A stretch of 64,000 bases of DNA from Artemia franciscana. Taxonomy: Eukaryota > Arthropoda > Branchiopoda > Anostraca > Artemiidae. A model generated the notes under the pieces. The model was not told the DNA's origin. It saw nothing but the letters and a program-made list of their open reading frames with translations, and searched no databases. This document shows, piece after piece, positions 1-11,185 of this stretch. Each line of letters opens with the position of its first letter. The stretch's first letter is position 1. A program made the position numbers and the translations under genes. The stretch is taken from NCBI RefSeq assembly GCF_032884065.1, contig NC_088881.1, forward strand, positions 3,778,001 through 3,842,000, read 5' to 3'.

Positions 1-720
1 CTCTGTTCCAATAAAAATCCTTATATGCTAACAATGGGCATCTTGTATAGCTTATAGCCCTTGCCCCTGAGGTTGGGGGATGTTAACCCTGGAGGCCAAG
101 TTATTTGACCTTTGAATTGGTTTGAACAAAATAGATATCTCAAAATTTTGATCAGATATATTTGGGAAAATGGGCGTTTGACTCTGGAAAAGGGCAATAC
201 AACTTTCAATCTCGAATCGAATAAGCCACCTCCAAAGTTTATACGGTCACCCCTTCAATAAAAACCTTATATTTTGACAATGGACAACATGCATAGCTTA
301 AAGCCCTTGTTCAGGGGCTGGGAGGAGGGTTCAACTAAAGAAGCATAGCTATTTGACCTTCGGACTATTGTGAACAAAACGGCTTTCTGGAAGCTTTGAT
401 CGGACGTATTTGTGAAAAAAGGGCGCGGGGAGGGGTTGGGTTACCCTCCAATCACTTCCGACTTTTTAAAAAGTAACTAGAGCTTTCGTTTTCAAATTGA
501 ATGATTCTCCTACATAGAGTATACATCCACCCCTTCCATAAGAATCTTATACGTTGACATTGGGCTGCTTGCGTAACTTACGGCCCTTACCCCTCGGGCA
601 AATTATGACTGGATCTTTATGGGGGGAAAAGGGCGAGGGGGCTGGTTGCCCCCAACCACATTTGACACTTAAAAAGGCACTAGAACTTCTGATTTCCAAT
701 CGAATGAGTCGTCAGTCGTA
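1..720. repeat. Three diverged copies of a ~250-bp segment of the foldback repeat family
   Basis: The same text recurs from about 9, 256 and 538: 'aataaaaatccttat', a 'ttgacaatgg' block, 'gcttatagcccttgcccc', then 'tttgggaaaa' and 'ggcactagaacttc'. The same blocks occur in the foldback copies at 7.7-8.0 kb, 26.9-27.2 kb and 43.7-43.95 kb. The segment lies in the intron downstream of exon 8. No coding potential: reading frames here are short and broken. Confidence 0.65.
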
Positions 721-834
721 TGCAAGGTTTGATGGTAAAAGTTTTAAGTTAGGTTAAGTTAGGTTGCAAATCTTAGAAATGGGTTAAAAAACTAAGTCAA
801 CCTAACCCAACCTATCACCATCAGACCTTGTATA
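721..834. repeat. Palindromic hairpin repeat
   Basis: The left arm (721-765, 'tgcaaggtttgatggt' to 'aagttaggttg') is the imperfect reverse complement of the right arm (798-834, 'caacctaac' to 'accatcagaccttgta') around a ~32-bp loop. The GGTTAGGTT runs look telomere-like but are too few and part of the palindrome. Possibly a small MITE. The rest of the stretch to 1129 is AT-rich with nothing recognisable except a ~40-bp match ('ctggcaaagctgactgaat') to 25682. Confidence 0.6.
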
Positions 835-1129
835 AAGCGGAAAAAGTTGACTGGCAAAGCTGACTGAATCCAAGCAAAGAAAGACTAATTTCGGACATTC
901 ACCGACATTATCTAGATTTCGGTAACATATATACATATAAAGAAAAGAAGAAAAAAGGCGAAAATGATAATAAAAACTAACATAAAAGGAGGGAGAAAGA
1001 GAAAAGAAAAAAATTGACCAGTGAAAGAACCTAATTAGACCTAATTATTAATCGTTTCTTTTTTTCGTTCATTCGGCAATCACTGAAGTAGGTAAACTTG
1101 TTTTTGGCGCAAAAAAGTGAGATTCTTAC

Positions 1130-1260
1130 ATCAATTCCTCATATTCATTACATTTTTCAACGGTGTCCAAATGATTTGAATCACAGCCTTTAATAAGCCA
1201 ATCCTGTCGTTTTCTATCAATACCATCAGAGCAGCGATTTGCGAGAGGACACCAGATGCA
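1130..1260 (-). CDS. PLXDC: PLXDC-like gene, exon 8 (second half of PSI domain; gene runs off left edge)
   Basis: The acceptor TTTCGTTTTTAG precedes 1260. 43 codons in phase 0 begin CIWCPLANRCSDGIDRKRQD and continue with WLIKGC; this matches the PLXDC pattern C-x-W-C-x5-RCS-x-G-(F/I)-DR-x-RQ-(D/E)-W-x3-GC, with a last Cys at VEKC. With exon 7 this gives eight cysteines, the full PSI count. At 1128-1129 the sequence reads AT|GTAAGA: either a donor in phase 2, or read straight through ATG then TAA. I take the donor, because family members continue with a membrane segment and cytoplasmic tail, missing here. The remaining exons should lie left of the window. Confidence 0.92.
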
Positions 1261-1462
1261 CTAAAAACGAAACAAAGATCAGGTTCAACTACGATGTAAA
1301 ATAGAAATAAATAAATTTTAATATACATAATGTAATGAAAATATAGTATATAAATAGTTGCTTCTCGGACAAAGCTGTCTTTCGCATTTCTTTTAACTCG
1401 TTTTCTCTATTGTTTCAACTTTGTATTTGTTTGAACAGGATTTACTTGATTAACAAGATTTA

Positions 1463-1764
1463 CAGTGGCGTAATTTCGCCAAAAATCCTGGGGGCAGGGG
1501 GATAAAGTTTGATCAAATTTTCCCAAATAAAGTAAAAATGACTGTGAAAAATTAAAAATGAGTCATATAGTACCGTAAAGATAAAGATACACTAAAGAAA
1601 ACTCCCCCGTTTTTGTGGATGCTTGTATTATGCAAGCTGATCTTAGTTTTGACAAAATTTTTGAGAAAAATAAATTTCAGCTGGGAGGAGGTAAACTAAG
1701 GTCTGGGGGGCCGAGGTCTGGAAGGGACAGTTTCCCCTGCCTCATAGCAAACAACACGCCCCTG
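1463..1764. mobile_element. Short MITE-like element with hAT-like ends
   Basis: The ends are inverted: CAGTGGCGTAAT at the left, ACACGCCCCTG at the right (8-9 of 10 match). CAGKGGCGTA ends are common in hAT-type MITEs. No convincing 8-bp target duplication is visible, so the class is uncertain. A further copy of the right end (GACGCCACTG) sits at 20136-20145 next to similar G/C-rich text. Confidence 0.4.
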
Positions 1765-1836
1765 TTTACAACACCTTCTTAATTCAAAAAGATTTACAAC
1801 ACCTTCTTAATTCAAAAAGACTTACAAAACTGTCCG
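1765..1836. repeat. 28-bp direct repeat, 2 copies plus a partial third
   Basis: 'tttacaacaccttcttaatt' plus 'caaaaaga' occurs twice in a row, then 'cttacaaaac' begins a third. It directly abuts the MITE-like element. The stretch 1837-2460 is AT-rich intron with no recognisable content. Confidence 0.7.
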
Positions 1837-2568
1837 TATTATAGGCTGTATTATCCACTTTAAGCTATGAAAAATAGCTTGAAACCGACTTGATAGCTTC
1901 ACCAGCTTGAAGTATCAAAGACCAACAATTAGCGAATATATATGTAGGTCCAAGATATATATGCATACAAATATATTTATAACAATACTCGGCTTTTGAT
2001 AATTTGTTTTCTTTATTTACTAAGAATTTAGCATACTTTTATTCTGGATCAGGCGTATGCAGATTTTTTTTTGGGAGGGGGAGGGGGCAAGAATTAAAAA
2101 TTTAACAATTTTAATAGGAATTGAACCCCCACCCCCACAGCCACCTATTCCAGCGTAGGTCCTTGTTCTGGGACAATGATAATTTCACCTGCCTGGAACA
2201 TATAGAACCAAGAACTCTAAGTAATTCTCATAAACATTGATAAAAGCTCTAAGTTCACTTACTTTTTAGCTTCTGAAATTTTGGCACCCGAGAGACATCT
2301 GAATCCTAAAATAGATTCCAGCGATGTGCCTAGGCCTAGTATATACAGTCCAAAACTTTAGACAGGGTTGAATGTTTTCAAACAAAATGGATCTATTAAT
2401 TAAAAATGAAGCAATGATTTAGCCCAAATATCCTGAACTAGTTATACATTTAAGGAAAATATTTTTTGCTAGTCGGGGGGGGGGGGGGCGAATTAATTCT
2501 TTGAGGGTATCCACCCAAAGTACTTCCATATGCTTGTAAGCATGGTTGTAAGTGAAATGAAGGTGAAA

Positions 2569-4432
2569 GAGCTCATATGGCGTGAGCTCTAGAAAAATTC
2601 TAAGAATCAATAGATAGATTTAAAAGGAAATTAAGAGGCTTAATTCCGGTTGGGATTTAAAATAAGAGCTCTGAAACACAAGGTCCTTCTAAATATCAAA
2701 ATTTTAAGATCCAATCACCCACTCGTAAGTTAAAAATACCTCATTTTTTATAATTTTTCCTCTCCTTTCAACCCCCCCCCCAGATGGTCGAATCGGGGAA
2801 TACAACACTATCAAGTCAATTTGTGCAGGTCCCTGAACGCCAACCAATTTTCATCGTCCTAGCACATCCAGAAGCCCCAAACTCGCCAAAGCACTGGACC
2901 CCCCTAACTCCCCCAAAGAGAGCCGATCCAGTCCGGTTGCGTCAGTCATGTATCTACGACATTTGCTTATTCTACACACCAAGTTTCATCCCGATCTCTC
3001 TACTCTAAGCGTTTTCCAAGATTTCCAGTTTCTCCCCTCCAACTCCCCCTAATGTCACCAGATCTGGTCGGGATTTAAAATAAGAACTCTGAGACATGAT
3101 TTCCTTCTAAATATTACATGTCATTAAGATATGGTCACCCGTTCTTATGTTAAAAATACCTCAATTTTTCTAATTTTTCCGAATTAGCACCCCCCAACTC
3201 CCCCAAAGAGAGCGGACCCCTTCCAGTTATGTCAACCACGTATCTAGAGCTTGTGATTATTCTTCCCATCAAGTTTCATCCCGATCTCTCCTCTCTAAGC
3301 GTTTTCCAAGATTTCCGGTTTTCAAGATTTCTGTTTCCCCCCTCCAACCCCCATGTCCCCAGATCCGATTCGAATTGAAAATGGAGCATCTGAGACATAA
3401 GATCTTTTTATATATCAAGTTTCATTAAGATCCGATCACCCATTCGTAAGATAAAGATACCTCAATTTTCAAGTTTTCCAAGATTTCCAGTTTCCCCCTC
3501 AAACTCCCCCCGATGTCCCCGGATCTGGTCAGAATTTAAAATGAGAGCTCTGAAGCATAAGATCCTTTTAAATATCAAATTTCATTAAGGTCTGATTACC
3601 CGTTCGTAAGTTACAAATACTTCATTTTTTCTAATTTTTTCGAATTAACCCCCCCCCCCAAACTCACCCAAAGAGAGTGGATTCGGTCCGATTATGTCAG
3701 ACACGTATCTTGGACTTGTGCTTATTCTTCCCACCAAGTTTCATTCTGATCTTTCCACTCTAAGCCTATTCCAAGATTTCCGGTTCCCCCCAACTCTCCC
3801 CCAATGACACTGGATCCGGTCAGGATTTTAAAAAAAGATATCTAAGTTATGAGGTCCTTCTAAATATGAGATTTCATTAAGATCCGATCACTCCTTCGTT
3901 AAAAATACCTCAGTTTTTCAAATTTTTCAGAATTAACCCTCCCCCCAACTTCCCCAAAGAGAGCGAATCCGTTCCAGTTAGGTCAATCACGTATCTAGGA
4001 CTTGTGCTTAATTTTTCCACCAAGTTTCATCCCAATCACTCCACTCTAAGCGTTTTCCAAGATTTTAAGTTTCCCCCTCCAACTCCCCCCAATTTCACCG
4101 GATCTGGTCGGGATTTATAATAAGAGCTCTGAGATAAAATATCCTTCTAAATATCAAGTCTCATTAAGATCCGATCACCCGTTCGTTAGTTAAAAATACC
4201 TCTTTTTTCTAATTTTTCCAAATTAACCGTCCCCCCAGTACCCCCCCCCCCCCCCCCGATGGTTGAATCAGGGAAACGACTATTTCTAATTTAATCTGGT
4301 CTTGTCCCTGATACGCCTGCCAAATTTCATCGTCCTAGCTTATCTGGAAGTGCCTAAACTAGCAAAACCGGGACCGAGAGACACAGACCGACAGAATTTG
4401 CGATCGCTATATGTCACTTGGTTAATACTAAG
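2569..4432 (+). mobile_element. Minisatellite-bearing DNA element, copy 1 (HINE-like)
   Basis: Core of ~285-290-bp tandem units with the landmarks 'gtcaatcacgtatctagg', 'aagtttcatcccgatctct', 'gcgttttccaagatttcc', 'taaaataagagctctgag', 'catcattaagatccgatcac' (approximate) and poly-C stretches of up to ~17. It ends with 'gatggttgaatc' then 'gcgatcgctatatgtcac', finishing in a hairpin (CACTTGG TTAATA CTAAGTG). The left end is truncated at 'gagctcatatggcgtgagctc'. Other copies: 27590-30415, 41055-42920, 62560-63055. Short frames inside are not genes. Insertion orientation is by similarity to copy 3. Confidence 0.7.
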
Positions 4433-4477
4433 TGCCGTAAAAATAAGAGTTAAAACAGAACTTGTGGAACTTAAAAA

Positions 4478-4757
4478 AAAACTTTTTTCAAGCTGGCCAA
4501 TGGTCTGCATTGCGCAGGTACCAACCTCCTGATTCAATGCCTTCAGCCGAGAGATCAATGCGTGATTGGGGGCAAATCCTCCGACGCTTCTTGTGTTTTT
4601 CCCACAGATTTCCAGATACCTATTTAGAGCAGGGTCGACTCTGGCTGAGTTTAAAGGGTCACAACATTGACCCCCGTCCCAAACCAAAGAGTCAGCGACA
4701 CCAGGAATCGAACCCCTGACCTCAGGATTTCAATTCCAGAGCGCTACCCAATGAGAC
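4478..4757 (-). mobile_element. tRNA-derived SINE
   Basis: On the minus strand from 4757: GGTCTCATTGGGTAGCGCTC, containing an A-box-like TGGGTAGCGC, then GGGGTTCGATTCCTGG with a perfect Pol III B box (GGTTCGATTCC), spaced as in a tRNA. A unique body (~200 bp, 'gaccctttaaactcagcc') and an A-rich end (GCTTGAAAAAAG) follow. The 3' acceptor arm does not pair with the 5' end, so this is a SINE head and not a working tRNA. The parent tRNA cannot be assigned with confidence. Confidence 0.7.
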
Positions 4758-4944
4758 CCAATGACAAATAGTAAAGACTAGATTGTTTACCGTAAATCTC
4801 AAGAACAAAGCAGCAATTAAATACTTATATGACTTAATTTGGAAAATTAGAAACATGAGAATAATATAAACAAACTTCTTGAACTTAAGGCTTTACCTGG
4901 AAAGACGAGCTAAGATATCAGGAGCACCATAAGCCAGGACGACC

Positions 4945-5072
4945 CAAATTCACGTTTTCTTTTACTATGAAGGGCATAGAATTCTGGAATAATTTGGAAA
5001 ATGAAATGAAAGAAGATTGACAATTCTAGTTATTTTAAAGCGAAATTGAGTAAAAAATTATTGAGTAAGTAT
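4945..5072 (+). pseudogene. CR1/L2-like LINE reverse transcriptase C-terminus
   Basis: The plus strand reads TFSFTMKGIEFWNNLENEMK, then, after a one-base frame change, DNSSYFKAKLSKKLLSKYEF and a stop. 'G-x-x-x-WN-x-L' followed by 'F-K-x-K-L-K-x-L-L-x-x-Y' is the typical end of CR1/L2/Jockey-like LINE polymerases. It is an isolated 3' fragment. The stretch 5073-5653 is 3'-UTR-like AT-rich sequence. 4760-4880 and 5654-5775 are diverged direct repeats ('gacaaatagtaaag' to 'aattagaaac'). Confidence 0.6.
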
Positions 5073-5823
5073 GAATTTTAGTTTTGTTTGTTTTGGAGGA
5101 GATTGGATTTGATGTAATTTAGGATATAATTGCTTGTTGGTTGACGATTGTGACTCCACAGTATGGACATTGTATGTCCATACTGCTCCTGCAGTATTAT
5201 TATCTTTCCTTCTTTCTTTATTATTATAGTGAATTTCAAATGATTTTATATGTATGTGTTTTTTACCAGATTCATTCCACGTCAACCGTTTGGTTTTAGG
5301 TGAATCATATTGAATTTTGTATGTGGATTGTTGTTATTAAATATATATAAATATCATATATCATATGTAATTTATATGATGCGATCCCTTTTTACATGGT
5401 TTTTCTTCTTTTTAAACTAAACTCAAAAACATTCGTCATTTTCTGTTTCTTCTTGAAGATCAGTTTCAATTTCATTTTTCTTCAAATTTTGCTTTAGTAG
5501 TCGGTAGTGCGCTGATACTTCAAGTACCAACAGTGTGTCCATATTGCCATTGATTTTTTTTCCTAGCAGAGGTTGGACATCGTCAGATTTAGATCACTGA
5601 TATACTCGCATACGGCAAAAATAGGGGTTGAAGCAGGTCCTTGTGGAACACCAAATGACAAATAGTAAAGCCTAAATTTTTACCGTAAATTTCAAAAATT
5701 AAGCAGCAATTAAATAAATACGTGACTTAATTAAAACTCGAAAAATTAGAAACGCCAGTGTAATATAAAAACACTCATTAAAAAACTGGAATTGTTTCAA
5801 AAGGTATATAAGATAGATCCTAC

Positions 5824-5984
5824 CTGAAAACCAATAGTTTCTTTCCCTTGAACGCATTCTGAGCACGTCTTAAGAGAAAGACACGTTGGCAAAGGAGTAA
5901 AATACAACAATGTGCCATTTCCAATAAAATAGTTGTCCTTGAAATCCACTTTATGATACATAAAAATGATTTTTCGTCTGACAA
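5824..5984 (-). CDS. PLXDC: PLXDC-like gene, exon 7 (linker and first half of PSI domain)
   Basis: The acceptor CCTTTTTCAG precedes 5984 and the donor GTAGGATC follows 5824. Two bases complete a Phe codon; 53 codons follow, ending in phase 0. VRRKIIFMYHKVDF matches the family's RRR-(T/S)-I-(Y/F)-EYHR segment. Then LPTCLSLKTCSECVQ matches LPTCLQ-x-x-x-C-x-x-C, the start of the plexin-semaphorin-integrin (PSI) domain, with three of its eight cysteines. An N-G-T sequon lies between. The domain continues in exon 8, so the PSI domain is split by an intron of about 4.6 kb. Confidence 0.93.
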
Positions 5985-6054
5985 CTGAAAAAGGAAAATA
6001 TTACTACGTATAGCATACATATTATCTACTTATAAGTAGATAAATACCCTCCTA

Positions 6055-6260
6055 TAAACTTATATAAACTTCTTGGTGTAGGAAGTTTATAAACTTCCTA
6101 CACAGATATAAACTTCCTGGTGTAGGAAGTTTAACCCCTCACCCTCTGGAATGTTTGTCTGACTCGTAAAAACGCAACAAAAATGAAACAAAAATTGATG
6201 TGTTTTCTAAAGTTTTTTTTTTGTAATCCCTCAAAACATCCTGGATACGACCCTGGTTGT
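6055..6260. repeat. Short palindromic repeats, then a second copy of the 21.3-kb MITE family
   Basis: 6055-6133 holds three alternating direct/inverted copies of 'ataaacttcctggtgtagga'. 6130-6260 ('tgtctgactcgtaaaaacgc' to 'cctggatacgaccctgg') aligns with the MITE at 21281-21466, including its right end. No target duplication is seen at this copy. Confidence 0.5.
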
Positions 6261-6715
6261 TACACCTAGAAATGCAATGCATGTTACATAGAGGGTTACA
6301 GAGAAGTTCTCCCGGAGAGCAAAGATCATATCAGTGTATTTGTTTTCGGAAGCTAATAAGTGAGTATGTGCTTTTTTTGTCTAAAATCAAGCAACTATTG
6401 CAAGTGAAATTTATTACATAGCTGGGTAAGTATATTCTCTTTTGCCTCACGTCCAGGATTTAAACCGGAATATACGAGATTTTTTTTGGGGGGGGAGGAG
6501 GGGACTTAGTATTTTGAAGAAAGGGGACAGATTATTTTTTCTACAGTACTCATGAAAGAACATAAAATAAGACTGTTTTTCTTTTTTGTAGTGTCTGTCA
6601 TCTGATAGGCTCTTTAGAAAGTCAATAATAACACGGTATATTAATAAAATCAACAGATTATTTTTTCTACCGTACTCACGAAAGAACATACGATAAGACT
6701 GTAGTCTTATCGTAT

Positions 6716-7015
6716 ATTAAATAAAAAAAAACAAGTTTTTTTTAAATGAAAGTAAGGAGCGACATTAAAACTTAAAACGAACAGAAATTACTCCGTATAT
6801 GAAAGGGGCTTTTCCTCCTCGACACCCCGCTCCTTACGCTAAAGTTTTTTATTGTTTTGAAAAGTAGAGTTGCGAGAAAGAATCAAACTTTAGCGCAAGG
6901 AGCGGGGTGTCGAGGAGGAAAAGCCCCTTTCATATACGGAGTAATTTCTGTTCGTTTTAAGTTTTAATGTCGCTCCTTACTTTCATTTAAAAAAACTTGT
7001 TTTTTTTTATTTAAT
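6716..7015. repeat. Long foldback: ~131-bp near-perfect inverted repeat
   Basis: The left arm (6716-6847) and right arm (6885-7015) are reverse complements with about two differences, around a 37-bp loop. Landmarks in the arms: 'aaagtaaggagcgacatt', 'ttaaaacgaacagaaatta', 'aaaggggcttttcctcctcg'. RNA from either strand would fold into a ~130-bp hairpin. It belongs to a family also seen at 7370-8403, 26551-27480, 43320-44130 and 59270-59595. Confidence 0.9.
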
Positions 7016-8403
7016 TTCTGAAAGTTTTTGAATTAATGCATGTCTGATTTTGGCTCTCCGTACATAAATTACTAAAATGAAATTTGCATATTCATTCTTT
7101 TTTTGGCTAAATGGCTTTCTCTTAGTTTTAATCAGACGATTTTGAGAAATAAGGGATGGGGAAGGAGGTCTAGTTGCCCTCCAATTTTTCGGTTACTCAA
7201 AAAGGCAACTAGATCTTTTAATTTTTAACGAACGTTTTTATTAGTAAAAAAAACTTAACTTAAGAATTAACTTACGTAACAAACGTACATAACTTACGTA
7301 ACTTACGTTACGTTTTATCCCAATTCTTTAAGAATGACCCCTGAATCAGAAAGGCCGTAGAATAAATAGTTGAAATTATTAAAAAAAAATTTAGCATAAA
7401 GAGCGAAGTATTTATCTCCTCCTAAATACCTCGCTCTTTATGCTAAAGTATTTTTAGAACCCTTCATATGCGTAATAATCTCTGTTCGTTTTAAGTTTTA
7501 ATGCTTCTCCTTACTTTCAATTGAAAAAACTTTTTCATGTTTATATTTTCATTTTTTTTTTTATAGTAATGCTAGAAAGTCCTGCGCCCTTTTCATTGAA
7601 TTTCTCTTCCCCCATGAAATACTCCTCCAAGGAAAGATCCTCTCATATAGCCGACTCCCCTGAACCCCACACCCAAACCAAAAAAATCCCCCTGATAACG
7701 TCGGTACACTTCCCAGTAACCATTACTGTATGTAAACATTGGTCAAAGTTTGTAACTTGCAGCCCCTCCCCCAGGGACTGTGGGGGGTAAGTCATCCCCA
7801 AAGACATAGTTATTATGGTTTTCGACTATGCGGAACAAAATGGCTATCTCAAAATTTTGATCCGTTGACTTTGGGAAAAAATGAGCGTGGGAGGGGGCCT
7901 AGGTGCCCTCCATTTTTTTTGGTCACTTAAAAAGGGCACTAGAACTTTTCATTTCCGTTAGAATGAGCCCTCTTGCCACACTCTAGGACCAATTGGTCGA
8001 TACGATGACCCCTGGGGAAAAAACAAAAAAAAACAAAAAACAAATAAACACGCACCCGTGATTTGTCTTCTGGCAAAAAATACGAAATTCCACATTTTTG
8101 TAGATTGGACCTTGGAATTTTTACTATTGGGTTCTCTGATACGCTGAATGCGATGGTGTAATTTTCGTTAAGATTCTGTGACTTTTAGGGGGTGTTACCC
8201 CCTATTTTCCAAAATAAGGCAAATTTTCTCAGGCTCGTAACTTTTGATGACAAAGACTAAATTTGATGAAATTTATATATTTAAAATCAGCATAAAAATC
8301 CGATTCTTTTGATATATCTTTTAGTATCGAAATTCCGTTTTTTAGAGTTTCGTTTACTATTGAGCCGGGTCGCTCCTTACAACAGTTCGTTACCACGAAC
8401 TGT
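7016..8403 (-). mobile_element. Foldback-family element body ending in a terminal palindrome
   Basis: Continues from the foldback. A second weaker hairpin ('tagcataaagagcgaagtat' against 'cctcgctctttatgctaaag') lies at 7390-7455, then G-rich blocks ('gagcgtgggagggggcc', 'ggcactagaactttt'), ending at the perfect palindrome ACAGTTCGT TACC ACGAACTGT (8382-8403). The same order, reversed, is at 26551 onward. No transposase is seen; the frame at 7521-7790 is low-complexity repeat. A non-autonomous element is the simplest reading. Confidence 0.65.
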
Positions 8404-9780
8404 TTGATTAGTCATTTTGTAATGTTAGTCATCTGATATGCTCTTTAGCAAGTCAGTAATAATACGGTATATTAATAAAATCAATAAAATATTGATAAAA
8501 ATAGATATTAATAAAAAATCTATAACAGTAACCAATAATCATTAACAAAAGTAAAAACAGAGAATAAAAAAGGAAAATCAATAAGGGAAAAGAGCATGAG
8601 TGATACAAACATGAATCTCGACTGTAGTAACCAAGAAGGCGATAGGTTAGAGCGCATAGGCTTTGTAGGAAGGGGAGGACTGTGTGTGTTGAGCTTAAAG
8701 TTAGGTTAGCAATGAATAAAAATCAATAATAGTAATTTATATTGATGAAAACCATTAAAATATTGAGAAAATTGATATACTGGTAAAACAGATATTGACA
8801 AAAACCAATAATAATAATAATCAATAATCACTAAAAATAGGGAAAAATCCATGAGGAGAAAGAAAGATAATGTTGAAGGCCTTAATTTTGACGGACACAT
8901 ATGGAGAAGGAAGGTTTTAAGGCCTAAGTCCCTTTACACTCCAAATTGTTTATGCTCCTGCCTAATTTTCTTCCAAATTTTACCCCTCCCCAAAATGAAT
9001 ATATGCGTGAATGTTGAGGCCTTGAAACACCAACTCGGATAAACCCCCAAACAGTATTCTTGTCGATTTGTTCAGACACAAAAGTCTATACACAATACGA
9101 ATTTGTTTATTCGAAAAGTGAAGACAAGTAAGCGGAACATATAAAAACGTAATATGGACACTATCTATAATTATTCCACTAGTAAGATTGAATTATGGTT
9201 ACAGACACTTAAAGATTTATTCAGTACATGACATTAAGCTAGTTTTCAATTGCTTTTTATTTTTACTTAATTTACTTGTAGCACACCCTGTCTAAAATTA
9301 AAACACCTTAAACATGTGTAACTTCATCTATAGTTATTAGTAGAATTATTCAATCTAGATTTACGTAGAATTTCAAGTTATTGAGAGGAATTGTAGATAA
9401 GAGTTTGGATCATACTAAATACTCTAATTAGATCTTTTGAAGGAAAAGTCGTACTCAGCGTAATTTTAAAACCAAGACATCCAATTGATCTTACTTCTTT
9501 GGGAGTTTGTTGTCGACTGGCTCCATGCTTATCATCTCTGAGATTTTTATACTTCATAAAAATATTTGTAAAACGGAAAAAGGTGGAGGGGGCAAAAATA
9601 TATTTTTTCCGTACTGGATATTCTAGAAACATTTGCTACTACACTAAAATTTTCGCCCCGTTTAAGATACTTTTTTTTAGCATAATGTCCGCTTCATAGT
9701 CAAATTAACGCCTTGGAAACCAAATATCCTATAAACAATATTTCCTATATTTTTTATATAATAATCCCTAGTTGCTCTTT
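8404..9780. other. Intron sequence without recognised genes
   Basis: AT-rich. 8425-8485 duplicates 6595-6656 ('gtcatctgat', 'gctctttag', 'cggtatattaataaaatcaa'), so the foldback element sits between direct repeats ~1.8 kb apart. Repeated 'aaaaatcaataataataa'-type low-complexity lies at 8480-8840. Nothing coding is supported. Confidence 0.5.
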
Positions 9781-11185
9781 TGACTACTACTAAAGCTAAT
9801 AACAACTCACTGCAGCATCAAGTCACCTGAGGCGAACACAACTACGGACGCTCCTCCTTCATCCCAGTCTATTAAAAGCCTCCCTCTTTAAACCCTCCCA
9901 ATAAATTCCAATCCCCCCATTCTCCACCCCATTCGGGAAACGACTAGCTTTATGTTTGAACCTAGATAGTTGGTCGAGAAGGACGATTTTTGGCAATGTC
10001 ATCCTTCATCCGCAGAACGTGCCCAAGCCATCTCAACCTTTCTCTCATTATAGCCCTAGAAACCGGGATTGAACCACATTTTTCATACAGCTTACTGTTT
10101 GAGATAAGGTCAGTCATACTGGTACCCAAACTAATCCGTAGATAACGTGCCCAAGCCATCTCAACCTTTCTCTCATTATAGCCCTAGAAACCGGGATTGA
10201 ACCATATTTTGTATACAGCTTACTGTTTGAGATAAGGTCAGTCATACTGGTACCCAAACTAATCCGTAGATAACGTGCCCAAGCCATCTCAACCTTTCTC
10301 TCATTATAGCCCTAGAAACCGGGATTGAACCATATTTTGTATACAGCTTACTGTTTGAGATAAGGTCAGTCATACTGGTACCCAAACTAATCCGTAGATA
10401 ACGTGCCCAAGCCATCTCAACCTTTCTCTCATTATAGCCCTAGAAACCGGGATTGAACCATATTTTGTATACAGCTTACTGTTTGAGATAAGGTTAGTCA
10501 TACTGGTACCCAAACTAATCCGTAGATAACGTGCCCAAGCCATCTCAACCTTTCTCTCATTATAGCCCTAGAAACCGGGATTGAACCATATTTTGTATAC
10601 ATCTTACTGTTTGAGATAAGGTCAGTCATACTGGTACCCAAACTAATCCGTAGATAACGTGCCCAAGCCATCTCAACCTTTCTCTCATTATAGCCCTAGA
10701 AACCGGGATTGAACCACATTTTTCATACAGCTTACTGTTTGAGATAAGGTCAGTCATACTGGTACCCAAACTAATCCGTAGATAACTTCTTTGGAGCACC
10801 CACGCTTCAACACCGTATTTGACCCCCCTGTCATTTGACCACTGTCATCACTGTAGCTTTCAATATTCTAATCTTGGTTCGCAGACTTATCTTCCTATTT
10901 TTACAATCTTTTTTCAACTGTGAAAAATACCCTGAGCCTTAGCTATTATATTTTTAACACATTCACAGCGCCCACCACCATTTTTACTAATAATAATACC
11001 AAGGTAAGTGAAGTTATCTACTTGATTGATCTTCTCCTTACCCGATATCACTTATTACCCGATATGCTCGATATTACCCGACATACCTTTACTTATTTCC
11101 AGTCTTAGCAGCTATGTCTTCTTAACATAAATTTTTAAACCTATTCTTGCATCCTAAACTCGCAAAAGATGTTCATTCAGAGATC
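9781..11185 (-). pseudogene. RTE-like LINE 3' fragment with internal tandem expansion
   Basis: On the minus strand the frame gives ISNSKLYEKCGSIPVSRAIM, RERLRWLGHVLRMKDD and further motifs shared with the copies at 54.0-55.0 kb, 15.1-15.5 kb and 63.1-63.7 kb. These are the C-terminal part of an RTE-type endonuclease/reverse-transcriptase polyprotein. It starts near 11185 and ends at its 3' 'cactgcagcatcaagtcacc' with a trace of the (TAG)n tail at 9782-9800. Many stops and shifts: dead copy. Confidence 0.75.
10018..10785. repeat. 128-bp tandem repeat, 6 copies, derived from LINE coding sequence
   Basis: 'cgtgcccaagccatctcaac' recurs at 10018, 10146, 10274, 10402, 10530 and 10658 (exactly 128 bp each). 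Units are nearly identical; the middle ones share 'ccatattttgtatac' while the first and last have 'ccacatttttcatac', as expected if the expansion began inside one LINE copy. 'aac' is shared at the unit junction. 128 is not a multiple of three, so the array is not translated. Confidence 0.95.

Noticed and set aside
735..815. Telomeric TTAGG-like array
   Set aside because: Only a few irregular GGTTAGGTT copies, arranged as two arms of a palindrome.
1128..1136. ATG TAA as the true end of the PLXDC-like protein
   Set aside because: The same bases form a good GTAAGA donor, and ending right after the PSI domain would drop the membrane anchor found in the family; a secreted isoform remains possible.
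2784..3008. Proline-rich plus-strand frame starting MVESGNTTLSSQF (and the similar one at 41305)
   Set aside because: Both are translations of the same minisatellite-bearing element; the frames do not persist in other units or copies.
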